The notes: a model not told the origin generated them from the sequence alone. 64,000 nt of DNA from Bdellovibrio bacteriovorus str. Tiberius (GCF_000317895.1 NC_019567.1:1488001-1552000), one strand, 5' to 3'. Shown: positions 43,076 to 52,706, numbered from the stretch's first letter. A program made the numbers and translations.

Positions 43076-43504
43076 GTGAGGTCCATCTTGGGCATTCTAA
43101 AACCAAACTACAATAATTCAATAGAGCAAGTGCCTGCGGGCATTTATACAGCCGCCATTGTTTCTGCAACTCCGATTACAACTAAGTCTGGCACTACGGC
43201 TGTCAAAGTTGAGAGTAAAATCACAGAAGGTCCTTATAAAGATAAGGTCATTCCAGTAACTCTTCCTTTGGAAGGAAAAGCTGCCGGATTCTTTAAGAAC
43301 TTTGTTTTAGCTGTCAAGCCAGACTACCAAGGTCGTGAAATTGCAACAGAAGATCTTATTGGGAGGCCTCTAAAAATCAAGGTAATGACTTCGACTTATC
43401 CAAATGGTGCAAGGTCATATCTAAAGATAGCAGCCTTCCCTGCTTCTTTCGATGAGGGTCAAAATACTACTCAGTCGCAAGAGGGGATTCGCAATGAAAT
43501 GTAA
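43076..43504 (+). CDS. DUF669-like protein (possible single-strand DNA binding)
   Basis: 142 residues from GTG 43076 (RBS GGGAG; TTG at 43061 is an alternative). The start LKPNYNNSIEQVPAGIYTAAIVSATPITTKSGTTAVKVESKITEG and FKNFVLAVKPDYQGREIATEDLIGRPLKIKV resemble phage DUF669-type proteins with an OB-like fold. These usually sit beside phage replication genes, as here. The family match is moderate. The stop overlaps the next gene start. Confidence 0.55.
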   Translation: MRSILGILKPNYNNSIEQVPAGIYTAAIVSATPITTKSGTTAVKVESKITEGPYKDKVIPVTLPLEGKAAGFFKNFVLAVKPDYQGREIATEDLIGRPLKIKVMTSTYPNGARSYLKIAAFPASFDEGQNTTQSQEGIRNEM

Positions 43505-43793
43505 TGCGAAAATCGTTGGACTTAAATTCCTTAGTTCAAGAGCCATTATCTTAGTACTCCATCTTCGCAGTGAGGATGGGATTGAGACAACAAAAACAGC
43601 CTATTGCCCAATCGATAGCAAAGGCTTCTTCCTGATAACACGTCCCATTTTGGAGAAATACCTCTGCGATGCAGATGGCTGGATCAATGGGAGAAGTTTT
43701 GAGACTGAAATTCAGAACATGGAATTTGAACTGTATGCCAACAATGACAATTACATCAACATCAAGGGATTTGAACGTGGCATTAGTAAATAG
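43494..43793 (+). CDS. Small hypothetical protein of the replication-like module
   Basis: 99 residues, AT-rich, no signal peptide. KIVGLKFLSSRAIILVLHLRSEDGIETTKTAYCPIDSKGFFLITRPILEKYLC suggests a compact alpha/beta fold. No family recognised. ATG at 43494 with GAGGGG upstream; overlaps the preceding stop by 11 bases and the next start (43777) by 17. Tight coupling suggests a shared job with the ATPase. Confidence 0.6.
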   Translation: MKCNAKIVGLKFLSSRAIILVLHLRSEDGIETTKTAYCPIDSKGFFLITRPILEKYLCDADGWINGRSFETEIQNMEFELYANNDNYINIKGFERGISK

Positions 43794-45297
43794 TATTAAC
43801 GTATCTGGTTTTGCGTTTCACGGACTTTGGAGAAACTCGAGTGGCGAAGGAATTGTATCCATCGCCCGTGGTAGTGCGTTGGATGTTTACCCCACTCGCT
43901 CAATAGAGTTGCGTCGGTATTTAAGGCAAAAAGCATATCTAATTGATGGTGAGAATGAAAGAAGTCGAATCCTGAACGACAACGCCTTGGATTCGATCAT
44001 TGGCACTATTGATGCCCTTTGTGATCTGTCTGACAATGAAGTTAATTTATCTGTTAGAGTCGCGACTGGAGCTGGCGGCGAAATTCTTGTTGATGGCATT
44101 AGCAATATTTATTCTATTACTGCTGATGGCTGGAATATAACTAGTATTGACAGGCCTATTTTTAAGAGATCTTCCGGAATGAAGCCTTTGCCGGAGCCTG
44201 TTCCTGGTGGAGATATTCACAAAGTGTTTGAATATCTGAATATTAAGGACAAGTCGGATAGGCTGCTATTCTTGACGTATTTGGTTTCGTCATTTGTTGC
44301 GGATATTCCTCATCCATTTGGGAACTTCTTTGGATCTCAAGGCGCTGCGAAGACTACAGCGATGAAAGTCTTTACAGCTATTGTTGATCCAAATACGGTG
44401 ACTGATATCCACTCAGCCTCGGAGAATGACTTTCAGATTGCGGCCAGTCAAAGATGGGTTGTTTGCTTGGATAATGTTCCGGATTTTACAAGAAAGTTTT
44501 CCGACTACATCTGTAAGGTAGTAACTGGGGCGTCTTTTATTAAAAGACGTCTCTACACAGACGACTCAATGATGGCCGAGCGATTCTTACGTGTTGTTGT
44601 TGCTAACGGAATCACAGTCCCTGCTCAACGCGCTGATCTTTTAGACAGATGCCTCTTATTCCAGTTAGAAAGGATTGAAAGACATCTGCGCAAGGATGAA
44701 AAAACTCTTTTTGCAGATTTTGAAACTGACCGAGCACAGATTCTTGGTGGGTGTTTTGATGCGCTATCAAAGGCCATGGCGCTCCTGCCCACAATTGAAG
44801 GATCTTTTAACACTCGAATGGCTGACTATGGAAAATGGGGGTGTGCGATTGCTCTTGCTCTTGGATATTGCAGAAGTGATTTCGAGGATGCCCTAGAGAA
44901 AAATAATCAGAGGCTGAATGAAGAGTCCTTGGATGCATCACCTATTGCAACAGTGCTGGACTATATTTTTCTCAAAGCAGGAAGTTCTGGTTTTAGAGGT
45001 TCTGCAAGTGATTTGCTTAGTGGAATAAGAAGTTGTGCAGAGTCTGCGGGAATAGAGCCAAGGTATTTGCCTTCGAGTCCTCATGCAATGGGAAAGAAGC
45101 TGGTAGAAATAAAAGCAAACCTTCAGAGTTCACAGTATTTTATTGAATTTGTCAGAGGGAAGGAGCGCATTTGGACAATTTGTCCTCCTCCGAGCTACGC
45201 AAAAGACCGTAGTAAATATTTAAACAATTCTTTGTCGTCTATATCGTCCGGAGTCACAAGAGCTTTTTCTTACAATGATAAGATGACCGATTTGTAG
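43777..45297 (+). CDS. P-loop ATPase, probable SF3-type/replicative helicase or primase-helicase
   Basis: 506 residues. FGSQGAAKTTAMKVF (~185-199) is a Walker A; WVVCLDNVPDF ~50 residues later fits Walker B. ERFLRVVVANGITVPAQRADLLDRCLLFQLERI resembles the sensor and arginine-finger regions of phage/plasmid helicases. The start GTG at 43777 follows AAGGGA by seven bases; the frame upstream to 43669 overlaps the previous gene and lacks a good site. Context is element replication. It could instead be an ATPase of a DNA-packaging or other phage-like function. Confidence 0.7.
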   Translation: MALVNSINVSGFAFHGLWRNSSGEGIVSIARGSALDVYPTRSIELRRYLRQKAYLIDGENERSRILNDNALDSIIGTIDALCDLSDNEVNLSVRVATGAGGEILVDGISNIYSITADGWNITSIDRPIFKRSSGMKPLPEPVPGGDIHKVFEYLNIKDKSDRLLFLTYLVSSFVADIPHPFGNFFGSQGAAKTTAMKVFTAIVDPNTVTDIHSASENDFQIAASQRWVVCLDNVPDFTRKFSDYICKVVTGASFIKRRLYTDDSMMAERFLRVVVANGITVPAQRADLLDRCLLFQLERIERHLRKDEKTLFADFETDRAQILGGCFDALSKAMALLPTIEGSFNTRMADYGKWGCAIALALGYCRSDFEDALEKNNQRLNEESLDASPIATVLDYIFLKAGSSGFRGSASDLLSGIRSCAESAGIEPRYLPSSPHAMGKKLVEIKANLQSSQYFIEFVRGKERIWTICPPPSYAKDRSKYLNNSLSSISSGVTRAFSYNDKMTDL

Positions 45298-45304
45298 GTA
45301 GGGC

Positions 45305-45451
45305 ATGACAAAATTAGTAGAGTCATTAAAGAAAGGTCTGAGTTGTTCGGACTCCTGTTCTGATGATGAGTTTATCGAAGTTGTCACGCTCTTCAAACTT
45401 CTGGTAGAGATCAGTAAAAGAAAAAGACCGCATGAGTCTCAAGATGGCTAA
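45305..45451 (+). CDS. Very small protein between the ATPase and recombinase genes
   Basis: 48 residues: MTKLVESLKKGLSCSDSCS, then DDEFIEVVTLFKLLVEISKRKR to a TAA at 45449-45451. The ATG follows AGGTAGGG, and the gap to the ATPase is only 7 bp, fitting operon structure. Two Cys near the middle and a predicted helix. No family recognised; could be a regulator or directionality factor (speculative). Confidence 0.5.
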   Translation: MTKLVESLKKGLSCSDSCSDDEFIEVVTLFKLLVEISKRKRPHESQDG

Positions 45452-45501
45452 GATCTTCTCTTTCCGAAGCCATCGAGTTAAAATTATGTTTGGGGTATTA
45501 A

Positions 45502-47172
45502 ATGTTACCAAAAAAAATAAGAAATAGAAAAGCCATCGCACTACTGCGTGTATCTAGCAAAAGGCAAGAAGGCAATAACTCTCATCAAGTTCAAGAAGAG
45601 AAAGTTGTAGAATATTGTGGGGAGTTTGACCTTGAGTTGGTCGACACAAGAAGGATTGTTGAATCCGCGAAAAGATCGGATCTTCGAAAGAAATATGCTG
45701 ATGCTATTCAGACGGCACTAAGAAATGATATTTACAATGTTCTTTTCTATATGAACGATCGCGAGGCTCGTAATCTTACAGACAATGAGAACAATGAAAG
45801 GCTGGTTAAGGAAGGAAAAATCTGTATTCACTATGTGAATGACCGGAAGGTTCTTCATTCAAAAAGTCCTGCTTCTGATTTTTTAATGAGAGACTTCTAT
45901 GCTGTTCAAAATAAGAACTACAGCCGTGTCTTGAGTGAAAAAGTGAATGATGCCATGAGATTCAAAGCAGAAACAGGCTGCTTTCCTGGGAATCGTCCCC
46001 CATTGGGATACATTCATCAAAAGATAAAAAGCGCTTGCGGAAAAGAGATGAAACGAGGGACTGTTGTTGTTCCAGATACGAATGAAGGAAATCTACGTTG
46101 GGTGCGCCGAGAGTTTGAACTCCGCTCTCAAGGCATGACGATTGAGCAAATTAGAGATCGAATCTTAAGTGAAAACTTAGTTCCTCCCTCGAAGCGCTAT
46201 AGCTATTCTGTTCATGGAGTGGAGGAGCGGCTTAAAAACAAATTTTATTGGGGCTCATTCGACTGGCAAGGGATTGAATACAAGGGCAATCATGATCTTA
46301 TCATCGACAGGCAGACACTTCAGTTGGTGAAGGCAAGCTTTGGTCTTAAGGGTACATACAATCGCACCAAGCATCTGCAAGCATTGTTTTCAGGTGGCTG
46401 GCTTCGTTGCTCCCATCCGGAGTGTGGTCTTCAGATTGTCTATGACCCAAAGGAAAAGAAAAACAAAAAGAAGGGCACAGTTCGTCGTTTTGAATACTAT
46501 CGCTGTGCTAACTCCAGAAAGCTCCATAAAAGCTTAAAGTACGTCACTGAGGGGCATTTGTGGGAGCAGTTTGAGTCTGCCCTTGGTGGGCTTTCTATGA
46601 CTCCGGAAATGGCAGAGAGAGTATCTTTGGCATTGAATGAGTATGACCTAGCCGCTAGGAAGAATGTAGAGGTTGAAGCCCGTAGGGTGCAGGTATCAAT
46701 TGCAGAGCTGCATGAAAAGAAAGACAAGCTAATGGATCTTTACCTGGCTGGAGGTTTGGACTCCCAGGAATACAAAAGGCAGTCTCAAAGATTCCAAGAT
46801 GAAATAACAAAGAACGAGAAGCTGTTAGAAGAAATAAAGCTGTCTCAAGACGATTCTTGGAAGATAACAGCCCAACGTGTATTCGAACTCGCTATCAATC
46901 TGAAATCACTTTGGAAACAAGGAAGTGAGGAAGAGCGACTGCAAATACTGAAAAAGCTCTATTCGAACCCAAAATTGAACGAGAAAGAGCTTTTGTTAGA
47001 ACCACGGCGTCCGTTCCTAACTCTCAGTAATATAAAGGAAAAGATGATTGAAGAAGAGGTTCAGAAAAAACAAAACCCAGAGCTTTTAGACTCTGGGTTA
47101 GTCGATAAAACAAATTGGCGTTCCCAAGGGGATTTGAACCCCTGTATCCTCCGTGAAAGGGAGGTGTCCTAG
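45502..47172 (+). CDS. Large serine recombinase (integrase of the element)
   Basis: 556 residues. Resolvase catalytic domain (KAIALLRVSSKRQEGNNSHQVQEE, catalytic Ser in RVSS), Recombinase domain (GNRPPLGYIHQKI; MTIEQIRDRILSE), zinc ribbon (GWLRCSHPECGLQIVYD..YYRCANSRKLH) and a coiled-coil C-terminus. These enzymes join attP and attB. Its last 16 residues (from SQGDLNP on) are encoded by the antisense strand of the tRNA-Glu gene. Excision would give a different C-terminal tail (see findings). Target choice in a tRNA is uncommon for this family. Start ATG follows GGGGT weakly. Confidence 0.92.
   Translation: MLPKKIRNRKAIALLRVSSKRQEGNNSHQVQEEKVVEYCGEFDLELVDTRRIVESAKRSDLRKKYADAIQTALRNDIYNVLFYMNDREARNLTDNENNERLVKEGKICIHYVNDRKVLHSKSPASDFLMRDFYAVQNKNYSRVLSEKVNDAMRFKAETGCFPGNRPPLGYIHQKIKSACGKEMKRGTVVVPDTNEGNLRWVRREFELRSQGMTIEQIRDRILSENLVPPSKRYSYSVHGVEERLKNKFYWGSFDWQGIEYKGNHDLIIDRQTLQLVKASFGLKGTYNRTKHLQALFSGGWLRCSHPECGLQIVYDPKEKKNKKKGTVRRFEYYRCANSRKLHKSLKYVTEGHLWEQFESALGGLSMTPEMAERVSLALNEYDLAARKNVEVEARRVQVSIAELHEKKDKLMDLYLAGGLDSQEYKRQSQRFQDEITKNEKLLEEIKLSQDDSWKITAQRVFELAINLKSLWKQGSEEERLQILKKLYSNPKLNEKELLLEPRRPFLTLSNIKEKMIEEEVQKKQNPELLDSGLVDKTNWRSQGDLNPCILREREVS
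47062..47100 (-). terminator. Intrinsic terminator inside the recombinase gene, serving tRNA-Glu
   Basis: Minus strand: AACCCAGAG, loop TCTAAAAG, CTCTGGGTT, then TTGTTTTTTC. Pairs are 47091-47099 with 47074-47082. It lies within the 3' end of the plus-strand recombinase gene, just downstream of the minus-strand tRNA-Glu. The element seems to supply a replacement tRNA terminator. Confidence 0.8.
47110..47123. repeat. Right attachment repeat of the integrated element
   Basis: ACAAATTGGCGTTC, identical to 32174-32187. It spans the encoded CCA and last acceptor-stem bases of tRNA-Glu. Confidence 0.85.
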
Positions 47173-47191
47173 GCCCCTAGACGATGGGAAC
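47116..47191 (-). tRNA. tRNA-Glu (anticodon UUC)
   Basis: 76 nt with encoded CCA. Acceptor GTTCCCA with TGGGAAC, discriminator G; D-arm GTC..GAC; anticodon stem CCTCC/GGAGG with loop CTTTCAC (anticodon TTC); T-arm AGGGG/CCCCT with TTCAAAT loop. Intact despite the integrated element. Confidence 0.97.
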
Positions 47192-47218
47192 GTTTAGAGA
47201 AAACAAACGAACTAAAAA

Positions 47219-47294
47219 TGGTGGCTCGCGATGGATTCGAACCATCGACCCCTTCATTAAAAGTGAAGTGCTCTACCAGCTGAGCTAGCGAACC
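47219..47294 (-). tRNA. tRNA-Lys (anticodon UUU)
   Basis: 76 nt with encoded CCA. Acceptor GGTTCGC with GCGAGCC (one G-T pair), discriminator A; D-arm GCTC/GAGC; anticodon stem CTTCA/TGAAG with loop CTTTTAA (anticodon TTT); T-arm GATGG/CCATC with TTCGAAT loop. Twenty-seven bases from tRNA-Glu, probably cotranscribed. Confidence 0.97.
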
Positions 47295-47389
47295 ACTGTC
47301 CGTTTGAGGAAGTGCTAATTTGTAGTAAGAGGGGTCCAAAGTCAATACACTTTCTTGCAGTTTTTTAAATATTTTTGCGATTTTTTGAT

Positions 47390-47428
47390 AAAAAAAAGGC
47401 CTTTGCTCAAGCTCTGAGCAAAGGCCCC
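47390..47428 (-). terminator. Intrinsic terminator of purA
   Basis: Minus strand: GGCCTTTGCTCA (47426-47415), loop, TGAGCAAAGGCC (47409-47398), then eight T. Perfect 12-bp stem. Confidence 0.92.
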
Positions 47429-47448
47429 CTAAAAACTGCTAACTCTGC

Positions 47449-48759
<1,311 letters not shown>

Positions 48760-48808
48760 TTAAAACAGACCCTAGAAATGTCTCTCAAAGAGGGGATGTC
48801 AGGCAAGT

Positions 48809-49795
48809 TTATTCGCCCTTAAATGGAGCCGCCCCATACCAAGGGGCCCTTGGCGGGAGGGTGTCAGACGTCGATCCGTCCACAAAAAAGGCCATAAGCT
48901 TATTAGCTGCAATCTGGGAGGCTTTAAAGAACGCGTCCTCTGTATTGGCTCCAATGTGCGGAGTCAAAACCAGGTTCGGGTATTTCAGCAAATTAGAGTT
49001 TCTGTTCAAGGGCTCTTTTTCGTAAACGTCCAAACCCACCGAGCGCAGCCAGCCTTTTTCCAGGGCTTCGCACAGATCGTTTTCGTTGATGACCGATCCT
49101 CGGGATGTGTTGATCAGAACAATCCCGCGGTGGATGTATTCAAACTGCGAGCGGTTCAGCATGTGCTCGGTTTCAAGTGTTTTTGGCACGTGGAAGCTGA
49201 TGACATCGGCGGTTTTTAAAACCTCTTCGTAGCTGAGGCGGGGAATGTGCAGACGTTCAAAGACCTCGTCTTCCTGATAAGGGTCGTAAGCGACAACATT
49301 CATCCCGAAGGCTTGCGCCAGTTCGGCCACGCGGGATCCAATGCGTCCCAGGCCCACAATGCCATAGTTTCTGCCGGCCAGTTCAATGCCGGTGATTTGA
49401 TCGCGGTTCCATTCGCCAGCCTTCACCATTTTGTGCGCGGCCTGAATGTTGTTCACGCACGACAAAACCAAGCCCCAGGTTAACTGAGCGGCCGATTCAA
49501 TGTTCGCCGTCGGTGTGTGCATGACAGTCACGCCCCATTTTTGCGTGGCTTCCAGATCAATGTGATCAAAGCCGCTGGTGCAAGTCACAATCAGCTGCAG
49601 TTGGCGGGCCTTTTTCAAAAGTTCTTCGTCAATTTTAGTGCGGCTGCGAATGATCAGGGCGTTGGCACTGACCAGATGTTCCAGTGGCAGGTGCTGGGGG
49701 TTGTCGCTGCGAACAACTTCAAATTGGCTGTGCTGCTGCAAGTACAGGAAGCTGTCTTGCGCGAAGCGGTCGGTGATCAGGATTTTTTTCTTCAC
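48809..49795 (-). CDS. D-2-hydroxyacid dehydrogenase, SerA-like (no ACT domain)
   Basis: 328 residues, the short form without ACT regulatory domain. NAD site GIVGLGRIGSRVA (~147-159). Catalytic Arg in LINTSRGSVI, Glu in DVYEKEP, His in LTPHIGAN. It most likely oxidises 3-phosphoglycerate to phosphohydroxypyruvate, the first step of serine synthesis, given the adjoining class V aminotransferase. Other 2-hydroxyacids are possible. Its start overlaps the aminotransferase stop by four bases (ATGA). Confidence 0.88.
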   Translation of the reverse strand: MKKKILITDRFAQDSFLYLQQHSQFEVVRSDNPQHLPLEHLVSANALIIRSRTKIDEELLKKARQLQLIVTCTSGFDHIDLEATQKWGVTVMHTPTANIESAAQLTWGLVLSCVNNIQAAHKMVKAGEWNRDQITGIELAGRNYGIVGLGRIGSRVAELAQAFGMNVVAYDPYQEDEVFERLHIPRLSYEEVLKTADVISFHVPKTLETEHMLNRSQFEYIHRGIVLINTSRGSVINENDLCEALEKGWLRSVGLDVYEKEPLNRNSNLLKYPNLVLTPHIGANTEDAFFKASQIAANKLMAFFVDGSTSDTLPPRAPWYGAAPFKGE

Positions 49796-50955
49796 GGATT
49801 TTGCTCCAGCCAGTTTTTTGCCTCGGTAGTGATATTGGAAATATGTTCTAACGACATAAAGTCCGAATCAAAGTGGCGCAGGGTGTGTCCCAGGCATTCC
49901 ACCAGGCGAATCAGTTCGTGATCCTGGATGTAGCCCATGTGACCCACGCGGATGATTCGGCCTTTGGCCTGATCCTGTCCGCCCATGATGGTGATGTTGT
50001 GAACTTCCTCCAGATGCAGGCGGATTTTTTGTCCGTCCATCTGTGGTGGCACTAACAAAGCAGTCACCGAGTTGCTGGGGGATTGTGCATATAAAGTGAA
50101 ACCCAGTTTCAGACCAAAGATGCGGGTGAATTCTGCGCGACGGTGAATGTCGTGGAAAAGTTTTTCCAAGCCCTGCTGGGAAATCATGGACAACACCACA
50201 TCCAAAGCACGGATCAAAGCGACATTGGAAGAATAGAAGGTTTCACCGGCAGCGTTGGCTTTTTGTTCTTTGCGGATGTCAAAATAATATCTTGGTGATT
50301 TGGCATTGGGGATGAATCTCCACGCCTTTTTCGAAAACGAAAGCAGTGACAAACCTGTCGGCAGCATAAAGGCTTTTTGCGATCCCGCGACGATCCCGTC
50401 AATGCCCCAGGCGTCCATCGGCAGCGGGTAAGCACCCAGTGCGGTGATGGCATCCACCAGGAACAAAGTGTCGGGGTACTTTTGAATGATTTTACCCAAA
50501 GCTTCAATCGGGTGGGCGACGGCCGTGCTGGTTTCGCACGCCTGGCAAAGCACGGCGCGGGTGTCGGGATTTTTCTGCAGCAGTTCTTCCACTTCAGAAA
50601 CTTTGACGGCTTCACCCCAAGGGACATTGAGGGTCAGAACTTTGGCGCCAAAGTGGGCGGCCATATCAGCCCAACGCTCGCCGAATTTGCCTGAAACAAT
50701 GGCAATAACTTTGTCGCCTGGTGACAAGGTGTTGACCAGTAAAGCTTCCATCCCGCCAGAGCCGGTGGAGGTCAAAAGATAGACATCTTGTTCGGTCTGA
50801 AAAACAGTTTTGATCTGAGTCAGAACTTTCTTAAGGATTTTATCGAATTCCGGAGTGCGATGGTGAATCATCGGCAGTGCCAGCGCTTTGCGCACCTCAG
50901 GATGAATATTGACGGGTCCCGGAGCCAGCAAACTGTAATCGTCTTGAGTTGCCAT
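49792..50955 (-). CDS. Class V aminotransferase (serine-pyruvate/phosphoserine type)
   Basis: 387 residues. SLLAPGPVNIHPEVRKAL and MIHHRTPEF match class V aminotransferases of the alanine-glyoxylate/serine-pyruvate type; the PLP lysine is in VAGSQKAFMLPTGLS, the Asp in FLVDAITALGAYPL. In archaea and some bacteria such enzymes transaminate phosphohydroxypyruvate beside a SerA-like partner, which is the arrangement here, so a serine-synthesis role is likely. Start ATG at 50955, with GGAAG before it; the frame to 50988 lacks a site. Confidence 0.88.
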   Translation of the reverse strand: MATQDDYSLLAPGPVNIHPEVRKALALPMIHHRTPEFDKILKKVLTQIKTVFQTEQDVYLLTSTGSGGMEALLVNTLSPGDKVIAIVSGKFGERWADMAAHFGAKVLTLNVPWGEAVKVSEVEELLQKNPDTRAVLCQACETSTAVAHPIEALGKIIQKYPDTLFLVDAITALGAYPLPMDAWGIDGIVAGSQKAFMLPTGLSLLSFSKKAWRFIPNAKSPRYYFDIRKEQKANAAGETFYSSNVALIRALDVVLSMISQQGLEKLFHDIHRRAEFTRIFGLKLGFTLYAQSPSNSVTALLVPPQMDGQKIRLHLEEVHNITIMGGQDQAKGRIIRVGHMGYIQDHELIRLVECLGHTLRHFDSDFMSLEHISNITTEAKNWLEQNP

Positions 50956-51030
50956 ATTTCTTCCTTGATTGCGTCGCGCAGTCACCATTTCTGTGATGAC
51001 TTCCTGCTAAATTTATACTCAACTGGGGCC

Positions 51031-51612
51031 GTGGACGCAATATTTAAAGCTTTTCGCATCACTCTGATTCTGTCGCTATTCCTTTCGGGATGTGCTTATC
51101 GTCTGGGCAGTGGCACGCGCAGTATTCCGGGCGGCTACAAGCAGATTTCTGTGCCGATTTTCAAAAATAAAACACAGGAAACCGGGATCGAAGTGGCGTT
51201 CACAAACACACTGATTCAGGAATTCCAGCGCTCGCGAGTTGCCCGAATTGTGGACAATTCTTTGTCGGAAGTGGCAGTGATCGGGCAGATTGATTCTGTT
51301 CAGTATCTTCCTGGTGCAAAACGTGTGGCCGGGGACTCTTCCGCGCCTTATTTGCCCAATGGAACTGTTGTTGCGTCAGAGTATCGTATCTTGCTGAATG
51401 TGACGGTGAAAGTCGTGCGTCAGGCAGATGGAACAGAGCTGTGGAGTGGGTCCTTCAGTGGAGAAAGAACATACGCAGCACCTCAGGTAACGCTGGCCGG
51501 TGTTAACTCTATAAATCCGCTTTACAATCTTTCTGCGCGAAGGCAGAACATTGACCTCATGGCTTATGACATTATGTCCGAGGCCCATGATCGTATCACT
51601 GAAAACTTCTAG
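51031..51612 (+). CDS. lptE: LPS-assembly lipoprotein LptE
   Basis: 193 residues. Lipobox LSGC (Cys21). CAYRLGSGTRSIPGGYKQISVPIFKNKTQETGIEVAFTNTLIQEF is the typical LptE opening, and RILLNVTVKVVRQADGTELWSGSFSGERTY fits the core strands. LptE plugs LptD in the outer membrane for LPS insertion. Start GTG at 51031 (upstream open frame overlaps the aminotransferase on the other strand). It is directly followed by holA, the common lptE-holA order. Confidence 0.88.
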   Translation: MDAIFKAFRITLILSLFLSGCAYRLGSGTRSIPGGYKQISVPIFKNKTQETGIEVAFTNTLIQEFQRSRVARIVDNSLSEVAVIGQIDSVQYLPGAKRVAGDSSAPYLPNGTVVASEYRILLNVTVKVVRQADGTELWSGSFSGERTYAAPQVTLAGVNSINPLYNLSARRQNIDLMAYDIMSEAHDRITENF

Positions 51613-51627
51613 AAGGATATTCAACTC

Positions 51628-52638
51628 GTGGCACTCATCGATGCGCAGAAATTTTATCGCGATCTTGAAAAAGGTCAGACTGCGCCATTGTATTTCCTTT
51701 TCGGTGAAGAGCCTTACCTGTTGAACCAATCCGTTGAGCGTTTCAAGTACTCTGTCCTGACTGAAGGGGCGGTGGATTTCAATTACAGCCTGTTCTATGC
51801 CTCTGATGCCGATGTGGTGTCCGTGCGTGATGCCGTTGAAACTTTGCCGATGATGGCTCAGCGTCGTCTGGTGATCTTGAAAGAAGCTCAGGAACTTACC
51901 GACAAGGAATGGGCCGAGCTTGAGGCCCTGTTTGAATCCCCGGTGGACAGCACCGTTTTTGTGATTCTGGCGTCCCGCGTGGACAAGCGTAAAAAACAGA
52001 TCCGTCTTTTGCTCGACAAAGCCGACTGTGTTGAATTCAAAAAGCCTTACGAAAATCAGATTCCTTCCTGGATCAACTACATCGCCCAGTCCCTGGGTTT
52101 GACGATCAGTAACGATGCCATCCTGCTTTTGCATAAGCTGGTGGGGCATCACCTGACGGAAATCGAAGGGGAGCTTAAGAAGCTGGGCGAATTCGTGGGC
52201 GAGCGCCGTATTGAAGTGGCAGACGTGGCTCAGGCTGTGTCTCGCTCCAAGGAAGAAAACGTTTTTGATTTTACCAAGGCCATCGGCGAAAACGACCGTG
52301 TAAAGGCGCTGGAGCTTTTGGTTCACTTGCTGGATCAGGGGCAGAACGAGATCGGGATCGTGTCTTTGGTGGCCCGCCACGTGCGTATCCTGCTGACTTT
52401 GAAGCGGGGAATGGAAGAAGGCCTGCATGGAGCGAAGCTTGCGCATTTCGCTCAGGTGCCGCCTTATTTCCTGGAAAGCTATCTGGATCAGGCCCGACTT
52501 TGGACTGCTAAAAAGCTGGAACAAACCCTGGTGGTTCTGTCTGAGACAGACAAGGCTTTGAAGTCCTCACCATTGTCCAGTCACATCTGGCTGGAAAACC
52601 TGGTTTTAAAGACCTGCGGCACTCAATACGCCATGTGA
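51628..52638 (+). CDS. holA: DNA polymerase III subunit delta
   Basis: 336 residues. APLYFLFGEEPYLLNQSVERF is the family start, LPMMAQRRLVILKEAQEL the second motif, then KKPYENQIPSWINYIAQSLGLTIS and a helical C-terminal domain ENVFDFTKAIGENDRVKALELL. It is part of the clamp-loader complex that opens the sliding clamp. Start GTG at 51628, 15 bp after lptE. A hairpin without T run (52642-52660) follows. Confidence 0.93.
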   Translation: MALIDAQKFYRDLEKGQTAPLYFLFGEEPYLLNQSVERFKYSVLTEGAVDFNYSLFYASDADVVSVRDAVETLPMMAQRRLVILKEAQELTDKEWAELEALFESPVDSTVFVILASRVDKRKKQIRLLLDKADCVEFKKPYENQIPSWINYIAQSLGLTISNDAILLLHKLVGHHLTEIEGELKKLGEFVGERRIEVADVAQAVSRSKEENVFDFTKAIGENDRVKALELLVHLLDQGQNEIGIVSLVARHVRILLTLKRGMEEGLHGAKLAHFAQVPPYFLESYLDQARLWTAKKLEQTLVVLSETDKALKSSPLSSHIWLENLVLKTCGTQYAM

Positions 52639-52641
52639 ACT

Positions 52642-52660
52642 ACTCCAGCGAAGCTGGAGT
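52642..52660 (+). other. Hairpin after holA
   Basis: ACTCCAGC (52642-52649), loop GAA, GCTGGAGT (52653-52660). Perfect 8-bp stem but no T run, so possibly a Rho-related or processing structure. Confidence 0.4.
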
Positions 52661-52706
52661 GCAGACAATTTCAAGTTGATAGCTGAATAGACCGATAAGC
52701 TTTGTG

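Larger units (their letters stand above)
32174..47123. mobile_element. ~15 kb integrated element at tRNA-Glu
   Basis: Bounded by direct repeats of ACAAATTGGCGTTC. A large serine recombinase lies at the right end, running into the tRNA gene. Base composition is clearly more AT-rich than both flanks from about 33.9 kb onward. Contents: candidate defence pairs, a large structured RNA, a second serine recombinase, and a replication-type ATPase module. No conjugation genes are visible, so it would be a non-conjugative or mobilizable integrative element or satellite. Confidence 0.85.

Noticed and set aside
45326-45541. 71-residue minus-strand frame between ATPase and integrase
   Set aside because: It overlaps a better-supported 48-residue plus-strand gene and the integrase start, and lacks a ribosome site.
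51376-52524. 382-residue minus-strand frame opposite holA
   Set aside because: Shadow of a complete delta-subunit gene.
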